The notes below the pieces were generated by a model. The model worked only from the letters and a program-made list of their open reading frames with translations, was not told where the DNA came from and searched no databases. Position numbers and translations under genes: made by a program. Shown here piece by piece: positions 27,890 through 35,775 of a DNA stretch of 64,000 nucleotides; within the stretch, counting starts at the first letter, position 1, and every line of letters starts with the position of its first letter. The stretch lies in assembly GCA_903905455.1 (NCBI GenBank), contig CAIVGN010000133.1, forward strand, positions 93,084 through 157,083, read 5' to 3'. The DNA is from an uncultured Archangium sp. (GTDB lineage Bacteria > Myxococcota > Myxococcia > Myxococcales > Myxococcaceae).

Positions 27890-29185
27890 TCAGGCGGTGC
27901 GCTTGACCGAGAAGCCGATGCGCGCCCCGCCGCCCTCGCGCGGCACGGCCCACACCGCGCCACCGTGGGCCGCGGCGATGCGCTTGACCAGGGCCAGGCC
28001 GAGGCCGAGCCCATCAGGCCCGTCTCCGTTCTGCCCGCGGTTGAACTTGGCGAAGAGCGCCTGCCCGTCACCGGTGATGCCGGGGCCGCGATCGAGCACC
28101 TCGAACTTGAGGTCGGCGTCGTCGACCGTGACCTCGAAGGCGTCGGCGCCGTGGCCGTGCTTGGTGGCGTTGTCGAAGAGGTTGGCCAGCGCGCGCTGCA
28201 GCAGCGTGGGGTCGGCGGCCACCGTGTCGGGCTCCCCGATGACCGCGAGCGCCGTGGCCGGCAGCCCGGCACGCTCCACGGCGCGGGACGCGAGGTCGCG
28301 AATGGACAGGTCGCGCTTGCTGACCTGGCCGAACTCGAGGCGCGAGTTGGCGAGGAGTTCGCCGACCAGCGAGTCCATCTCCACCACCTCGCGATCGAGC
28401 TCGTCGAAGGTGAGCGGGGTGGCGCCGGTGTCCCGGGCGATCTCCGAGATGATGCGCAGGCGGGCCAGCGGGGTGCGCAGCTCGTGCGAGACGGTGGCCA
28501 GCAGCTCGCGTTGATCTTCGACCTGCTTCTCGATGCGCGCGGCCATGTCGTTGACCGCCTCGGCCACCACGCCGATCTCATCGCTGTGCGAGCAGGCGAG
28601 ATCGGCCCTGGCCTTCAAGTCGCCGTTGCCGATGCGCCGCACCACCTCGGCCAGGTGATCGAGCGGGCCCGCCAGGCGCCGGGCGACGCGGCCCGACACC
28701 GTCCAGACCGCGCCCAGGGCGATGGCCAGGAAGGCGAACGCGCGCCACGTGCCGGCGTGAGGGCGCTGCATGCACACCTTCACCGTGCCCACGAGCACCC
28801 CGCCCTGCCGCACGGGCGCCTCGAGCACCGCGCGCCGACACAGCTCGCCGGTCGAGACCAGCCTGGTGCCGTCGGCGTCGTAGAGGTCGATGTTCGCCTC
28901 GAGCTCGGTGGCCGTGTCGCGGGCGAACTGGTCGCGGCCCACGGGGTCGTTCCACTCGCGGGCAAACTGCTTGCCCACCCAGTCCTGGCTGCGTTCCCAG
29001 GTGCGGGCCCACTCGGGCTCCTGGATGCGGGCCACGAGGCTCATCACGAGGAAGACGAGGAACCCGGTGGTGAGGATGCTGCCGAGGAACCACGCGAAGA
29101 TGCGGGTGCGCAGGCGGGCGCGCACGCGGTGGCCCAGGGGGCCGATCTTCGGGCCGTGCACGTGGCGGTGGTGGCGGCGGAACAT
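27890..29185 (-). CDS. Sensor histidine kinase, CpxA-like
   Basis: 431 residues. A His-rich cytoplasmic N-terminus (FRRHHRHVHGP) precedes a first membrane helix (about 30-50), a periplasmic domain of about 100 residues with two cysteines (ELCRR and KVCMQ), a second helix and a HAMP domain. HisKA carries the phospho-accepting histidine in TVSHELRTPLARLRI, and the HATPase domain has LANLFDNATKHG, DRGPGIT and DGLGLGLALV. It is encoded four bases after the response-regulator stop. With the Spy/CpxP-like gene at the head of this cluster it looks like an envelope- or metal-stress sensor. Confidence 0.93.
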   Translation of the reverse strand: MFRRHHRHVHGPKIGPLGHRVRARLRTRIFAWFLGSILTTGFLVFLVMSLVARIQEPEWARTWERSQDWVGKQFAREWNDPVGRDQFARDTATELEANIDLYDADGTRLVSTGELCRRAVLEAPVRQGGVLVGTVKVCMQRPHAGTWRAFAFLAIALGAVWTVSGRVARRLAGPLDHLAEVVRRIGNGDLKARADLACSHSDEIGVVAEAVNDMAARIEKQVEDQRELLATVSHELRTPLARLRIISEIARDTGATPLTFDELDREVVEMDSLVGELLANSRLEFGQVSKRDLSIRDLASRAVERAGLPATALAVIGEPDTVAADPTLLQRALANLFDNATKHGHGADAFEVTVDDADLKFEVLDRGPGITGDGQALFAKFNRGQNGDGPDGLGLGLALVKRIAAAHGGAVWAVPREGGGARIGFSVKRTA

Positions 29186-29189
29186 GCGC

Positions 29190-29873
29190 TCAGTCCCGGG
29201 TCAGCACGTAGCCGACGCCACGGACGGTCTTGATCAACTTCGGGGGGTCGTCGTTGAGCTTCTGGCGCAGGTGGCTGATGTGCACGTCGACGGTGCGCTC
29301 GCCGACGATGACGTCGCTGCGACCCGCCTCGGACAACAGCGCGTCCCGCGGCACCACCCGCCCCGCGCGCCGCACCAGCGCCACCAGGATGTCGAACTCG
29401 ATGCCCGTGAGGTCCACCAGCACGCCCTTGTTGGTCGCGGTGCGCGCCGGCACGTCCACCACGATGTCGCCGATGGTCAGCTGCTCGCTCATCACCTCGG
29501 GCCGCGAGCGACGCAGCACCGCGCGCAGCCGGGCCAGCAGCTCGCGGGGGGAAAACGGCTTGCCGACGTAGTCGTCGGCGCCCAGCTCGAGGCCGACCAC
29601 GCGATCGGTCTCGTCGCCGCGGGCGGTGAGCATGATCACCGGCACGCTGCTCTTGCTGCGGATCTTCTTGCAGACCTCGAGCCCGTCCATGCCGGGCATC
29701 ATCACGTCGAGGAGCACGGCGTCGAAGGCGCCCTGTTCCAGCATGAGGAGTCCCCGGGCGCCGTCGGGCGCGTGACTGAGCGCGACCCCGTTCTGCTCGA
29801 GATACGAGCGGAGGAGATCAGGCAGTCGCACGTCGTCGTCGATCAACAGCACCCGGGAAGCCATCGTGGTCAT
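29190..29873 (-). CDS. OmpR-family response regulator, CpxR-like
   Basis: 227 residues. The receiver has LIDDD, phospho-acceptor D56 (LLDVMMPGMDG) and K105 (GKPFS). The winged-helix DNA-binding domain follows, with LTGIEFDILVALVRRAG, RSDVIVGERTVDVHISHLRQKL and KTVRGVGYVL. The ATG at 29873 has AGGG/AAGG just upstream; an ATG at 29864 is also possible. It is the third gene of a four-gene minus-strand set running Spy-like, small secreted protein, regulator, kinase. It probably regulates its own operon. Confidence 0.95.
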   Translation of the reverse strand: MTTMASRVLLIDDDVRLPDLLRSYLEQNGVALSHAPDGARGLLMLEQGAFDAVLLDVMMPGMDGLEVCKKIRSKSSVPVIMLTARGDETDRVVGLELGADDYVGKPFSPRELLARLRAVLRRSRPEVMSEQLTIGDIVVDVPARTATNKGVLVDLTGIEFDILVALVRRAGRVVPRDALLSEAGRSDVIVGERTVDVHISHLRQKLNDDPPKLIKTVRGVGYVLTRD

Positions 29874-29903
29874 GACCTTACCCTCGTGAGGCGGGGAAGC
29901 CCG

Positions 29904-30218
29904 TTACGGAGTGGCAGGCGCCGGCGCGGCGGCCGGAGCGGGGACGGTGACCACCTGGGGCGCAGCGGCCTGGCCCCCGGGCATGATGATGAAGACCTGC
30001 GGCTGGGCCGCGGGCGCCGGGGCGGCCTGGGGGACGATGACCGTCTGCGGCGCGGCCGCGGGGGCCGGAGGCGCGGAGGGCCTCAGCGCGTCCTCGCGCT
30101 CTTGCCAGCGGCTCTCGCAGCCGCCGTGGTGACGCGCGTGCCAGCGGGCGCTGGCGATGCCCGAGCCGAAGCCCGCGAAGATTCCGAAACCGAGGATGAC
30201 GAGAAGGATGCGACGCAT
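29904..30218 (-). CDS. Small membrane or secreted Pro/Ala-rich protein
   Basis: 104 residues from ATG 30218, chosen because AAAGG lies about eight bases upstream and the first residues (MRRILLVILGFGIFAGFGSG) form a signal or anchor helix. After a short His/Trp segment (ARWHARHHGGCESRW) the C-terminal two thirds are Pro/Ala/Gln/Val repeats such as APAAAPQTVIVPQAAP. No family is recognised. Its position between a Spy-like gene and a two-component pair suggests a role in the same envelope response, perhaps as an anchored periplasmic spacer. Confidence 0.65.
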   Translation of the reverse strand: MRRILLVILGFGIFAGFGSGIASARWHARHHGGCESRWQEREDALRPSAPPAPAAAPQTVIVPQAAPAPAAQPQVFIIMPGGQAAAPQVVTVPAPAAAPAPATP

Positions 30219-30240
30219 GGTGGGTACCTTTCTCAACTGC

Positions 30241-30741
30241 TTAGAGGTTGACGCTGCTGGGGGAACCGCCGGCGGGGCGGAAGCCGTGGTGGTGGTGATG
30301 GCCGCCGTGCGAGCAGCCGCCGTGCATGCGGGAGGGCCCGAACTCGACGAGGTCCGCCAGCCGGTTGCGCTGGTCGGGGTTGAGCGCCTCGTGCACCTGC
30401 TGCATGCCCTCGCGCACCGCCTTCTTCATCTCTTCGATCGAGGCCTGCTGCGTCTCGAAGGCCTCGTTGACCGCGGCCGAATCGAAGGCCTCGGCGCGCA
30501 TCGCCTTGGCGTAGGTGCTGCGCGCACGCACGAACTGCTCGCGGGCCTGCAGGGCCACGCGCTCGGCGTTCTCCGTCACCTGGAGGATGACCTTCTCCTG
30601 GCCCGGCGTGGTGTCGAGGTGCTGGAAGAGGCGGCGCGTCATCCACCTGCGCGCGCCACCGCGGTGACCGAAGCCGCGACCATGACGCCAGACCTTCATG
30701 AACCCGATCAAGCTCAACGTCCCAACGAGAAATCCAAACAT
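30241..30741 (-). CDS. Spy/CpxP-like periplasmic stress protein, His-rich
   Basis: 166 residues with strong ribosome-binding site GGAGGAAG before ATG 30741. The N-terminus is a short membrane helix (FGFLVGTLSLIGFMKVW). The helical body has the two LTxxQ-like motifs of the Spy/CpxP/ZraP group: LDTTPGQEKVI and LNPDQRNRLADLV. The C-terminus is His-rich (GGCSHGGHHHHHGF) and could bind metal. In related systems such proteins inhibit the sensor kinase or act as chaperones. It is the first gene of the operon containing the CpxR/CpxA-like pair. Confidence 0.82.
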   Translation of the reverse strand: MFGFLVGTLSLIGFMKVWRHGRGFGHRGGARRWMTRRLFQHLDTTPGQEKVILQVTENAERVALQAREQFVRARSTYAKAMRAEAFDSAAVNEAFETQQASIEEMKKAVREGMQQVHEALNPDQRNRLADLVEFGPSRMHGGCSHGGHHHHHGFRPAGGSPSSVNL

Positions 30742-30834
30742 GTGCTTCCTCCGTCACTGCGACGAGAGCCGAGATGGCTCCCACTCGCGAAGGGCTTGCT
30801 TCGTCCTTGCGTGAGAGGAAGGTAGGAACCCAAT

Positions 30835-30873
30835 GTGAAGGGCTTGAGGTGGTTCGGGTGAAGAAGCGTGAAG
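30835..30873. promoter_or_regulatory. Three GTGAAG direct repeats in divergent promoter region
   Basis: GTGAAG occurs at 30835, 30858 and 30868, spaced 23 and 10 bases, in the 142-base divergent region between the Spy-like operon and the gene at 30884. OmpR-family regulators bind direct repeats spaced about one helical turn, so this is a candidate site for the regulator encoded in the operon. The evidence is pattern only. Confidence 0.3.
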
Positions 30874-30883
30874 GAGCGGGTTC

Positions 30884-31507
30884 GTGACTCAAGCCATCGC
30901 CATTGCTCGCACCTTGCTGCTGACTGCCCTTCTGGCCGGGGTCGCGCACGCGCAGCTCCCCGAGCCCAGCCCGCCGCCGCTGGTGACGGGGGAACCGGGG
31001 AAAGAGGAAGCCGTGCTCGAGCCCGCGGTGGTGGCCAACCCGCCCCTGCCCCCGGAGGCGCCGGCCCCGCCCAGCCGCATGCCGCGCATCGCCATGGGCC
31101 TGCTCGTCGGCGCCGGCGCCGGTGCGCTGGGTGGGGTCGCGGGTGGCTTCATCGGCCAGGCGGCCATCCCCAACGCGTCGGTGCAGCCGCTGGGCGGGGC
31201 GTGGACGGGCGCGGCCATCGGCTTCGCCCTGCTCGCGCCGGTGGGGGTGCTGCTCGCCGGCCGGTGGTTCGAGGGCAACGGCGCGTGGTGGGCCACGGCG
31301 CTGGGAGACCTGCTCGGCGTGGGCCTGGGCGTCGCCAGCGTGGCGTTCGGAGGCGCGGAGGCCACCCCGCTGCTCTTCGCCCTGCCGCTGGCGGGTTCGG
31401 TGATCGGCTCCGAGGTCACCTCGAGCACTCGCGCGCCGACCCCGGTGGCCGTGACCTTCAGCAGCAAGAGCGGGACCTCCACCGTCTCGCTCCTCGGTCG
31501 ATTCTGA
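30884..31507 (+). CDS. Secreted membrane-associated protein with glycine-rich helices
   Basis: 207 residues from GTG 30884, preceded by GGAG. A signal peptide (RTLLLTALLAGVAHAQ) is followed by a Pro-rich segment (residues 25-65) and then several Gly/Ala-rich hydrophobic stretches (MGLLVGAGAGALGGVAGGFIG; GAAIGFALLAPVGVLLAG; LGDLLGVGLGVASVAFGG), ending in beta-like strands and F. It resembles small outer-membrane or periplasmic glycine-zipper proteins, but the family is not recognised. It is divergent from the Spy-like stress operon and may respond to the same regulator. Confidence 0.68.
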   Translation: MTQAIAIARTLLLTALLAGVAHAQLPEPSPPPLVTGEPGKEEAVLEPAVVANPPLPPEAPAPPSRMPRIAMGLLVGAGAGALGGVAGGFIGQAAIPNASVQPLGGAWTGAAIGFALLAPVGVLLAGRWFEGNGAWWATALGDLLGVGLGVASVAFGGAEATPLLFALPLAGSVIGSEVTSSTRAPTPVAVTFSSKSGTSTVSLLGRF

Positions 31508-31543
31508 AGTTGCCGGCCCGCACCGCCCGTGGGAACAGGGGGC

Positions 31544-32416
31544 ATGCGACTGTGTTTCGTGCTCCTCCCTGATGCCCAGCAGCTGACCCCCCGCAAGCTC
31601 GAGCTCGCCGCGAAGCAGGAATTCCCCGAGCTGGGGAAGGCCACGTGGAAGAAGTCGAAGGAGGGCACCTCGGAGTTCACCTTGGGGGGCGTGCCGGTGA
31701 TCACCGCGCTCATGCCCGTGCCGGTGCCCGAAGGTGAAGCCGACGAGGCCACCGACCGCAGCTTGAGCGGCCTCGACGGGAGCTGGACCCTGCCCGAGCA
31801 CCGCGCGCACCTCGTCGTCGTGCGCCAGGGCCCGGAGTCGAACAAGGTGGAAGAGCTGGCGGCCTTCACCCGCGTGGTGGCGGTCATCGTGCGCGCGACC
31901 GGAGCGGTCGGCGTGTACTGGGGCGAAGGCGGCGCCACGCACCACCCCGAGTTCGTGATGAACATCGCCCAGAGCGAGCTCCCGCTGCCCATCTGGGTCG
32001 GCCTGTCCGTGGCGAAGACCAAGAAGGGCTTCGAGCTGCTGAGCATCGGCATGGCCCAGCTGGGCTTGCCCAACCTCCTGCTGCGCGCGCCGGACCTCGG
32101 CGGGCCCACGCTGGAGTTCTTCTACGATCTCCTCGCCTACGCCGCGCGGCGGGGCAGCGCCTTCGCCGAGGGCGAGACGGTCGGTCGTGATGAGCACGAG
32201 CGGCTGCCGGTCACCCATGAGAAGTCGCCGGTCGTCGCCAACGAGCAGGTGTGGGCGGTCACGATCGGGAAGTCCGCGGCGGTGAAGGTGAAGAAGCCCG
32301 CGGCGGTGAAGGCGAAGAAGCCGGCGGCGCCCAAGGCGAAGAAGAAGGCCGCCGCGCCCGCGCCCGCGAAGAAGGCCCCGGCGAAGAAGCAGGTCGCCGC
32401 GAAGAAGAAGCGCTGA
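31544..32416 (+). CDS. DUF4261-like protein with histone H1-like basic tail
   Basis: 290 residues from ATG 31544, chosen over GTG 31529 because AGGGGG is placed correctly. Residues 1-235 resemble DUF4261: GVPVITALMPVPVPEGEADE, AVGVYWGEGGATHHPEFV, LPLPIWVGLSV and a FYDLLAYAA helix. The last 50 residues are a Lys/Ala/Pro tail made of repeats such as VKVKKPAAVKAKKPAAPKA, as in bacterial histone H1-like or AlgP-type DNA-binding tails. The combination is unusual. The tail may bring the domain to nucleic acid or to anionic polymers. Confidence 0.75.
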   Translation: MRLCFVLLPDAQQLTPRKLELAAKQEFPELGKATWKKSKEGTSEFTLGGVPVITALMPVPVPEGEADEATDRSLSGLDGSWTLPEHRAHLVVVRQGPESNKVEELAAFTRVVAVIVRATGAVGVYWGEGGATHHPEFVMNIAQSELPLPIWVGLSVAKTKKGFELLSIGMAQLGLPNLLLRAPDLGGPTLEFFYDLLAYAARRGSAFAEGETVGRDEHERLPVTHEKSPVVANEQVWAVTIGKSAAVKVKKPAAVKAKKPAAPKAKKKAAAPAPAKKAPAKKQVAAKKKR

Positions 32417-32449
32417 AGTCGCGCGGGGCCGCCGTTACATCGGCGGTCC

Positions 32450-33910
32450 ATGACTGTTCCTGAAGGCCGGGTCCGGGTGCTGCGTGACGGGCCCGTTCGC
32501 GCCGAGCGCGACTACGTCCTGTACTGGATGACCTCGTTTCGCCGGGCGCGTTCGAACTTCGCGCTCGAGCGGGCCATCGAGCACGCAAGGGCCCTGAAGA
32601 AGCCGCTGGTGGTCTTCGAGCCGCTGCGCGTGGCGTACCCCTTCGCCAACGATCGCCTGCACACCTTCGTGCTCCAGGGCATGGCGGAGAACCAGCGGCG
32701 CTTCGCCGCATCGCCGGTGCACTACTTCCCCTTCGTCGAGACCGAGCCGGGTGAAGGCAAGGGGTTGCTCGAGGCGTTGGCGAGTTCCGCGTGCGTGCTG
32801 GTGGGCGACGACTGGCCCTCGTTCTTCGTGCCCTCGATGCAGGCCGCGGCGGCGAAGAAGCTCGAGGTGCGCTTCGAGGTGGTCGACTCGAACGGGCTGT
32901 ACCCCATGCACGACACCGAGCGCGTCTTCACCACCGCGCACTCGTTCCGCACGCACCTGCAGAAGGTGTTGCCGCCGCACCTGATGGCCGTGCCGCGCGA
33001 AGACCCGCTCGAGGGGTTGTCGCTGCCGAAGCTCGCGGCCCTGCCCAGGCGCATCACCTGGGCCCGCGCACCGAAGGACTTGCTCGCGGCGAGCCCCGCG
33101 GCCATCGCGGCGTTGCCCCTCGATCACTCCGTGGGCGCGGTGAAGATGGTCGGCGGGAGCGCCGCGGGCGAGGCGCGCATGAAGCGCTTCGTGGAGCACC
33201 AGCTCGTGGACTACGCCGAGGCCCGCAACGAGCCCGAGGTCGACGGCACGAGCGCGTTGTCGCCGTATCTCCACTTCGGCCACGTCTCGACCCACCAGCT
33301 CTTCGCGCGGATGGTGCGGCAGGAGCAGTGGCACATCGAGAAGCTCGGCAAGTCGATCGGTGGTTCGCGCGAGGGCTGGTGGAAGCTCTCGCCGCCGGCC
33401 GAGGCGTTCATCGACCAGTTCGTCACCTGGCGCGAGCTCGGCTTCAACATGTCGAGCCACTGCCCCGAGACGTACCAGTCGCTCGACTCGCTCCCCACCT
33501 GGGCGAAGGCCACCATCGAGGCCCACGCGAAGGACCCGCGGCCGCACCTCTATTCGCTCCAGCAGCTCGAGCGCTCCCAGACGCACGACCCGCTGTGGAA
33601 CGCCGCCATGGGCCAACTGCGCCGCACCGGCTGGTTCCACAACTACCTGCGCATGCTGTGGGGGAAGAAGATCTACGAGTGGTCGAAGAGCGCGGCCGAC
33701 GCGCTGCACGCCATGGAGTACCTGATGGGCAAGTACTCGCTCGACGGCCGCGACCCCATCTCGTGGAGCGGCTACTTCTGGGTGCTGGGCCGGTACGATC
33801 GCCCGTGGGGCCCCGAGCGGAAGATCTTCGGCAAGCTCCGGTACATGTCGTCGGACAACACCGCGAAGAAGTTCGAGGTGAAGAACTACATCGCCACCTT
33901 TGCGCCCTGA
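32450..33910 (+). CDS. Class II CPD photolyase
   Basis: 486 residues. It repairs UV-induced cyclobutane pyrimidine dimers in DNA using FADH and blue light. The N-terminal alpha/beta antenna domain begins after residue 25 (YVLYWMTSFRRARSNFALER). The FAD-binding half has TSALSPYLHFGHVS, FIDQFVTWRELGFNMSSH and the class II C-terminal signature SGYFWVLGRYDRPWGPERK then IFGKLRYMS. The key tryptophans and the RPWGPER block are intact, so it is probably active. A second, unrelated-class photolyase is encoded 5 kb downstream. The next gene is convergent, 12 bases away. Confidence 0.94.
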   Translation: MTVPEGRVRVLRDGPVRAERDYVLYWMTSFRRARSNFALERAIEHARALKKPLVVFEPLRVAYPFANDRLHTFVLQGMAENQRRFAASPVHYFPFVETEPGEGKGLLEALASSACVLVGDDWPSFFVPSMQAAAAKKLEVRFEVVDSNGLYPMHDTERVFTTAHSFRTHLQKVLPPHLMAVPREDPLEGLSLPKLAALPRRITWARAPKDLLAASPAAIAALPLDHSVGAVKMVGGSAAGEARMKRFVEHQLVDYAEARNEPEVDGTSALSPYLHFGHVSTHQLFARMVRQEQWHIEKLGKSIGGSREGWWKLSPPAEAFIDQFVTWRELGFNMSSHCPETYQSLDSLPTWAKATIEAHAKDPRPHLYSLQQLERSQTHDPLWNAAMGQLRRTGWFHNYLRMLWGKKIYEWSKSAADALHAMEYLMGKYSLDGRDPISWSGYFWVLGRYDRPWGPERKIFGKLRYMSSDNTAKKFEVKNYIATFAP

Positions 33911-33922
33911 GCCACGCTTCGC

Positions 33923-34798
33923 TCAAGAGAGCGCGCGCAGGAACTCGAGGTCGCGGTAACGGGCGAGCCACTGGGGCAGGTCGAAGCCAGCGTGCCCGGG
34001 GATGGAAACAGAGCCCAGGAGCCTGCTGGTGGGCTGCGCTGGATACAGCGGGCCGAGGGCAGTCGCGAGGGCGGCGTGGCGGGCGAGGGACTCTGGGCTC
34101 GAGGCGACGGGCGGCTCGTCGGCGAGCGCGACCGAGACGCCGCCGGCGAAAGACCGCGGAGAGAACGACGCAAGGCGCCCGGGTTCAGCCTGCAGCCGGG
34201 AGTGCTTCGACCCCAGGAAGGACCAGCACCCGGGGTCCAACCCGTGGGCCGTGGTGTCGAGCTTCGCGCGATGGCTGACGTGCGCGTGCGGGTATTGGCG
34301 CAGGTGCGCGAGCAATTCCTCGGCGACGCGCGGGGCGTCCTTGAGCATCGGTCGTTCGATGCCGAACCAGACCAGCCCGGCCGTCGCCACCCGCACCGGG
34401 CAGGCCCGCGCGAGGTGCTCGACGATTGCGTCGAACGTGGCCCGACGGGGCACGGCGCGTCCCGCCCCCAGCGCCCAGAACACCTCGACGGTCGAGGGGT
34501 ACGCCGCTTCGCTGCTCAGCGGCGTAGTGAGCCGCAGGGCGCTGACGCCGCCGTGGAGCTTCGCGCGCGCCTGATCGACGAGCAGCGTCCTCGCCCCGAA
34601 ACGCGAGGCCACGTGGAGCGCCAGCGTCGACTCCAGGGCGGCAGCCGACCAGGGACGCTGCTTCCCCCGGGGTGGATTGATGGCGCTGAACTGCAGGCCC
34701 GTCGCCCCCACCGCCGCGAGGAAATCGGCGGGCGCCTCGCAAGGGTTCCCCTCGAGGTGCGCGACGAAGCCAATCTTGAGAGCGCCGAGTGACCCCAC
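33923..34798 (-). CDS. Uncharacterised protein, weakly DUF3396-like
   Basis: 291 residues from GTG 34798 (VGSLGALKIGFVAHLEGN). A longer open frame upstream is antisense to the next gene and is not used. Alpha/beta layout with a segment VFWALGAGRAVPRRATFDAI, a strand ATAGLVWFGIERPM and, later, GLDPGCWSFLGSKHSRLQ. The order of these pieces recalls DUF3396, a family that includes type VI secretion immunity proteins, but the similarity is too weak for a firm call. No signal peptide or membrane segment is seen. Confidence 0.6.
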   Translation of the reverse strand: MGSLGALKIGFVAHLEGNPCEAPADFLAAVGATGLQFSAINPPRGKQRPWSAAALESTLALHVASRFGARTLLVDQARAKLHGGVSALRLTTPLSSEAAYPSTVEVFWALGAGRAVPRRATFDAIVEHLARACPVRVATAGLVWFGIERPMLKDAPRVAEELLAHLRQYPHAHVSHRAKLDTTAHGLDPGCWSFLGSKHSRLQAEPGRLASFSPRSFAGGVSVALADEPPVASSPESLARHAALATALGPLYPAQPTSRLLGSVSIPGHAGFDLPQWLARYRDLEFLRALS

Positions 34799-34863
34799 CC
34801 GGTGAACATCTCTGACCGCCGTGGTGCCGTCCAGCGAGCCCTGTTCCACGGGGCAGTGCGCGG

Positions 34864-35298
34864 CTACTTCCGCGTGCCGAAGAGGGTGAGCGCGAAGTCG
34901 GTGGCCTTGCTGCTGCTCGAGGTGCAGGTCGAGTTCACCCGGCCGTTCGCCGTGCCCTCGATGGTGTCGGCGGTGCGCGTGGCCGAGGCCGCGTTCACCG
35001 TGACCTGGTAGGTGCAGCCGTCGGAAGGCGTGGCGGTCATGGTGCACGAGGCCGGCACGGTGAAGGTGGCCGTGGTGCCATCGACCGTCGCCGCGTTGAT
35101 CGCGCAGGTGAAGGTGGTGCCGCTGCTGGGCACCGAGAGCTCGAAGCGCGCGCCGTCGGCGATGGTGAGCGTGCCGGTGTAGGGCTCGGGGAGCCGGCCG
35201 GTGTTCAGGGTACCGGAGCCCGTCCACGTGCCCTTCCACGCAGTGACGTCGGGGCCGCAGGCGGTCAGGAAGATCGCGAAGAAGATCGAGAAGCGCAT
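34864..35298 (-). CDS. Small lipoprotein, beta-rich
   Basis: 144 residues from ATG 35298. Lipobox [15 protein letters not shown] with cysteine near residue 14. The mature part is a small beta-rich domain of the type [16 protein letters not shown], with three further cysteines ([22 protein letters not shown]) and one near the end (NSTCTSS) that could form disulfides. It reads like a lipocalin-like surface lipoprotein. No partner gene is obvious; it is divergent from dtd with 30 bases between. Confidence 0.75.
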   Translation of the reverse strand: MRFSIFFAIFLTACGPDVTAWKGTWTGSGTLNTGRLPEPYTGTLTIADGARFELSVPSSGTTFTCAINAATVDGTTATFTVPASCTMTATPSDGCTYQVTVNAASATRTADTIEGTANGRVNSTCTSSSSKATDFALTLFGTRK

Positions 35299-35328
35299 GG
35301 GGCGCACCTATCAGGTAGACGGCCGTTC

Positions 35329-35775
35329 ATGCGCGCGGTCCTGCAGCGGGTGAAAGAGGCGTCGGTCACGGTGGACGGGAAGATCACCGGGCAGGTAGGC
35401 CCCGGGCTCCTGGTGCTGCTCGGCGTGGGCAAGGAAGACACCGAGGCCGACCTCGCGTTCATGGTCGACAAGATCCCCCAGCTGCGGATCTTCGAAGACG
35501 ACGCGGGGAAGATGAACAAGTCGCTGCTCGACACTTCGAAGGCGCTGCTCGCCGTCAGCCAGTTCACGCTCTACGCCGACACGAAGAAGGGCCGCCGCCC
35601 GAGCTTCATCGACGCCATGGCGCCCGACGAGGCCCGGCGCTTGTACGCGTCGTTCTGCGAGAAGTGCCGCGCGATGGGGCTCACCGTCGAGGAGGGCATC
35701 TTCGCCGCGGACATGAAGGTCGCCCTGGTGAACGACGGGCCGGTGACCATCTGCCTCGACAGCAAGACGAGCTGA
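35329..35775 (+). CDS. dtd: D-aminoacyl-tRNA deacylase
   Basis: 148 residues, the family length. It hydrolyses D-amino acids wrongly attached to tRNA. Start [17 protein letters not shown], the SQFTL motif at 77-81 and the cross-subunit NDGPVT motif at 135-140 are all intact, so the homodimer active site should be functional. It is a cytoplasmic housekeeping enzyme. Its TGA is directly joined to the stop codon of the convergent glycosyltransferase (TGATCA). Confidence 0.97.
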   Translation: MRAVLQRVKEASVTVDGKITGQVGPGLLVLLGVGKEDTEADLAFMVDKIPQLRIFEDDAGKMNKSLLDTSKALLAVSQFTLYADTKKGRRPSFIDAMAPDEARRLYASFCEKCRAMGLTVEEGIFAADMKVALVNDGPVTICLDSKTS

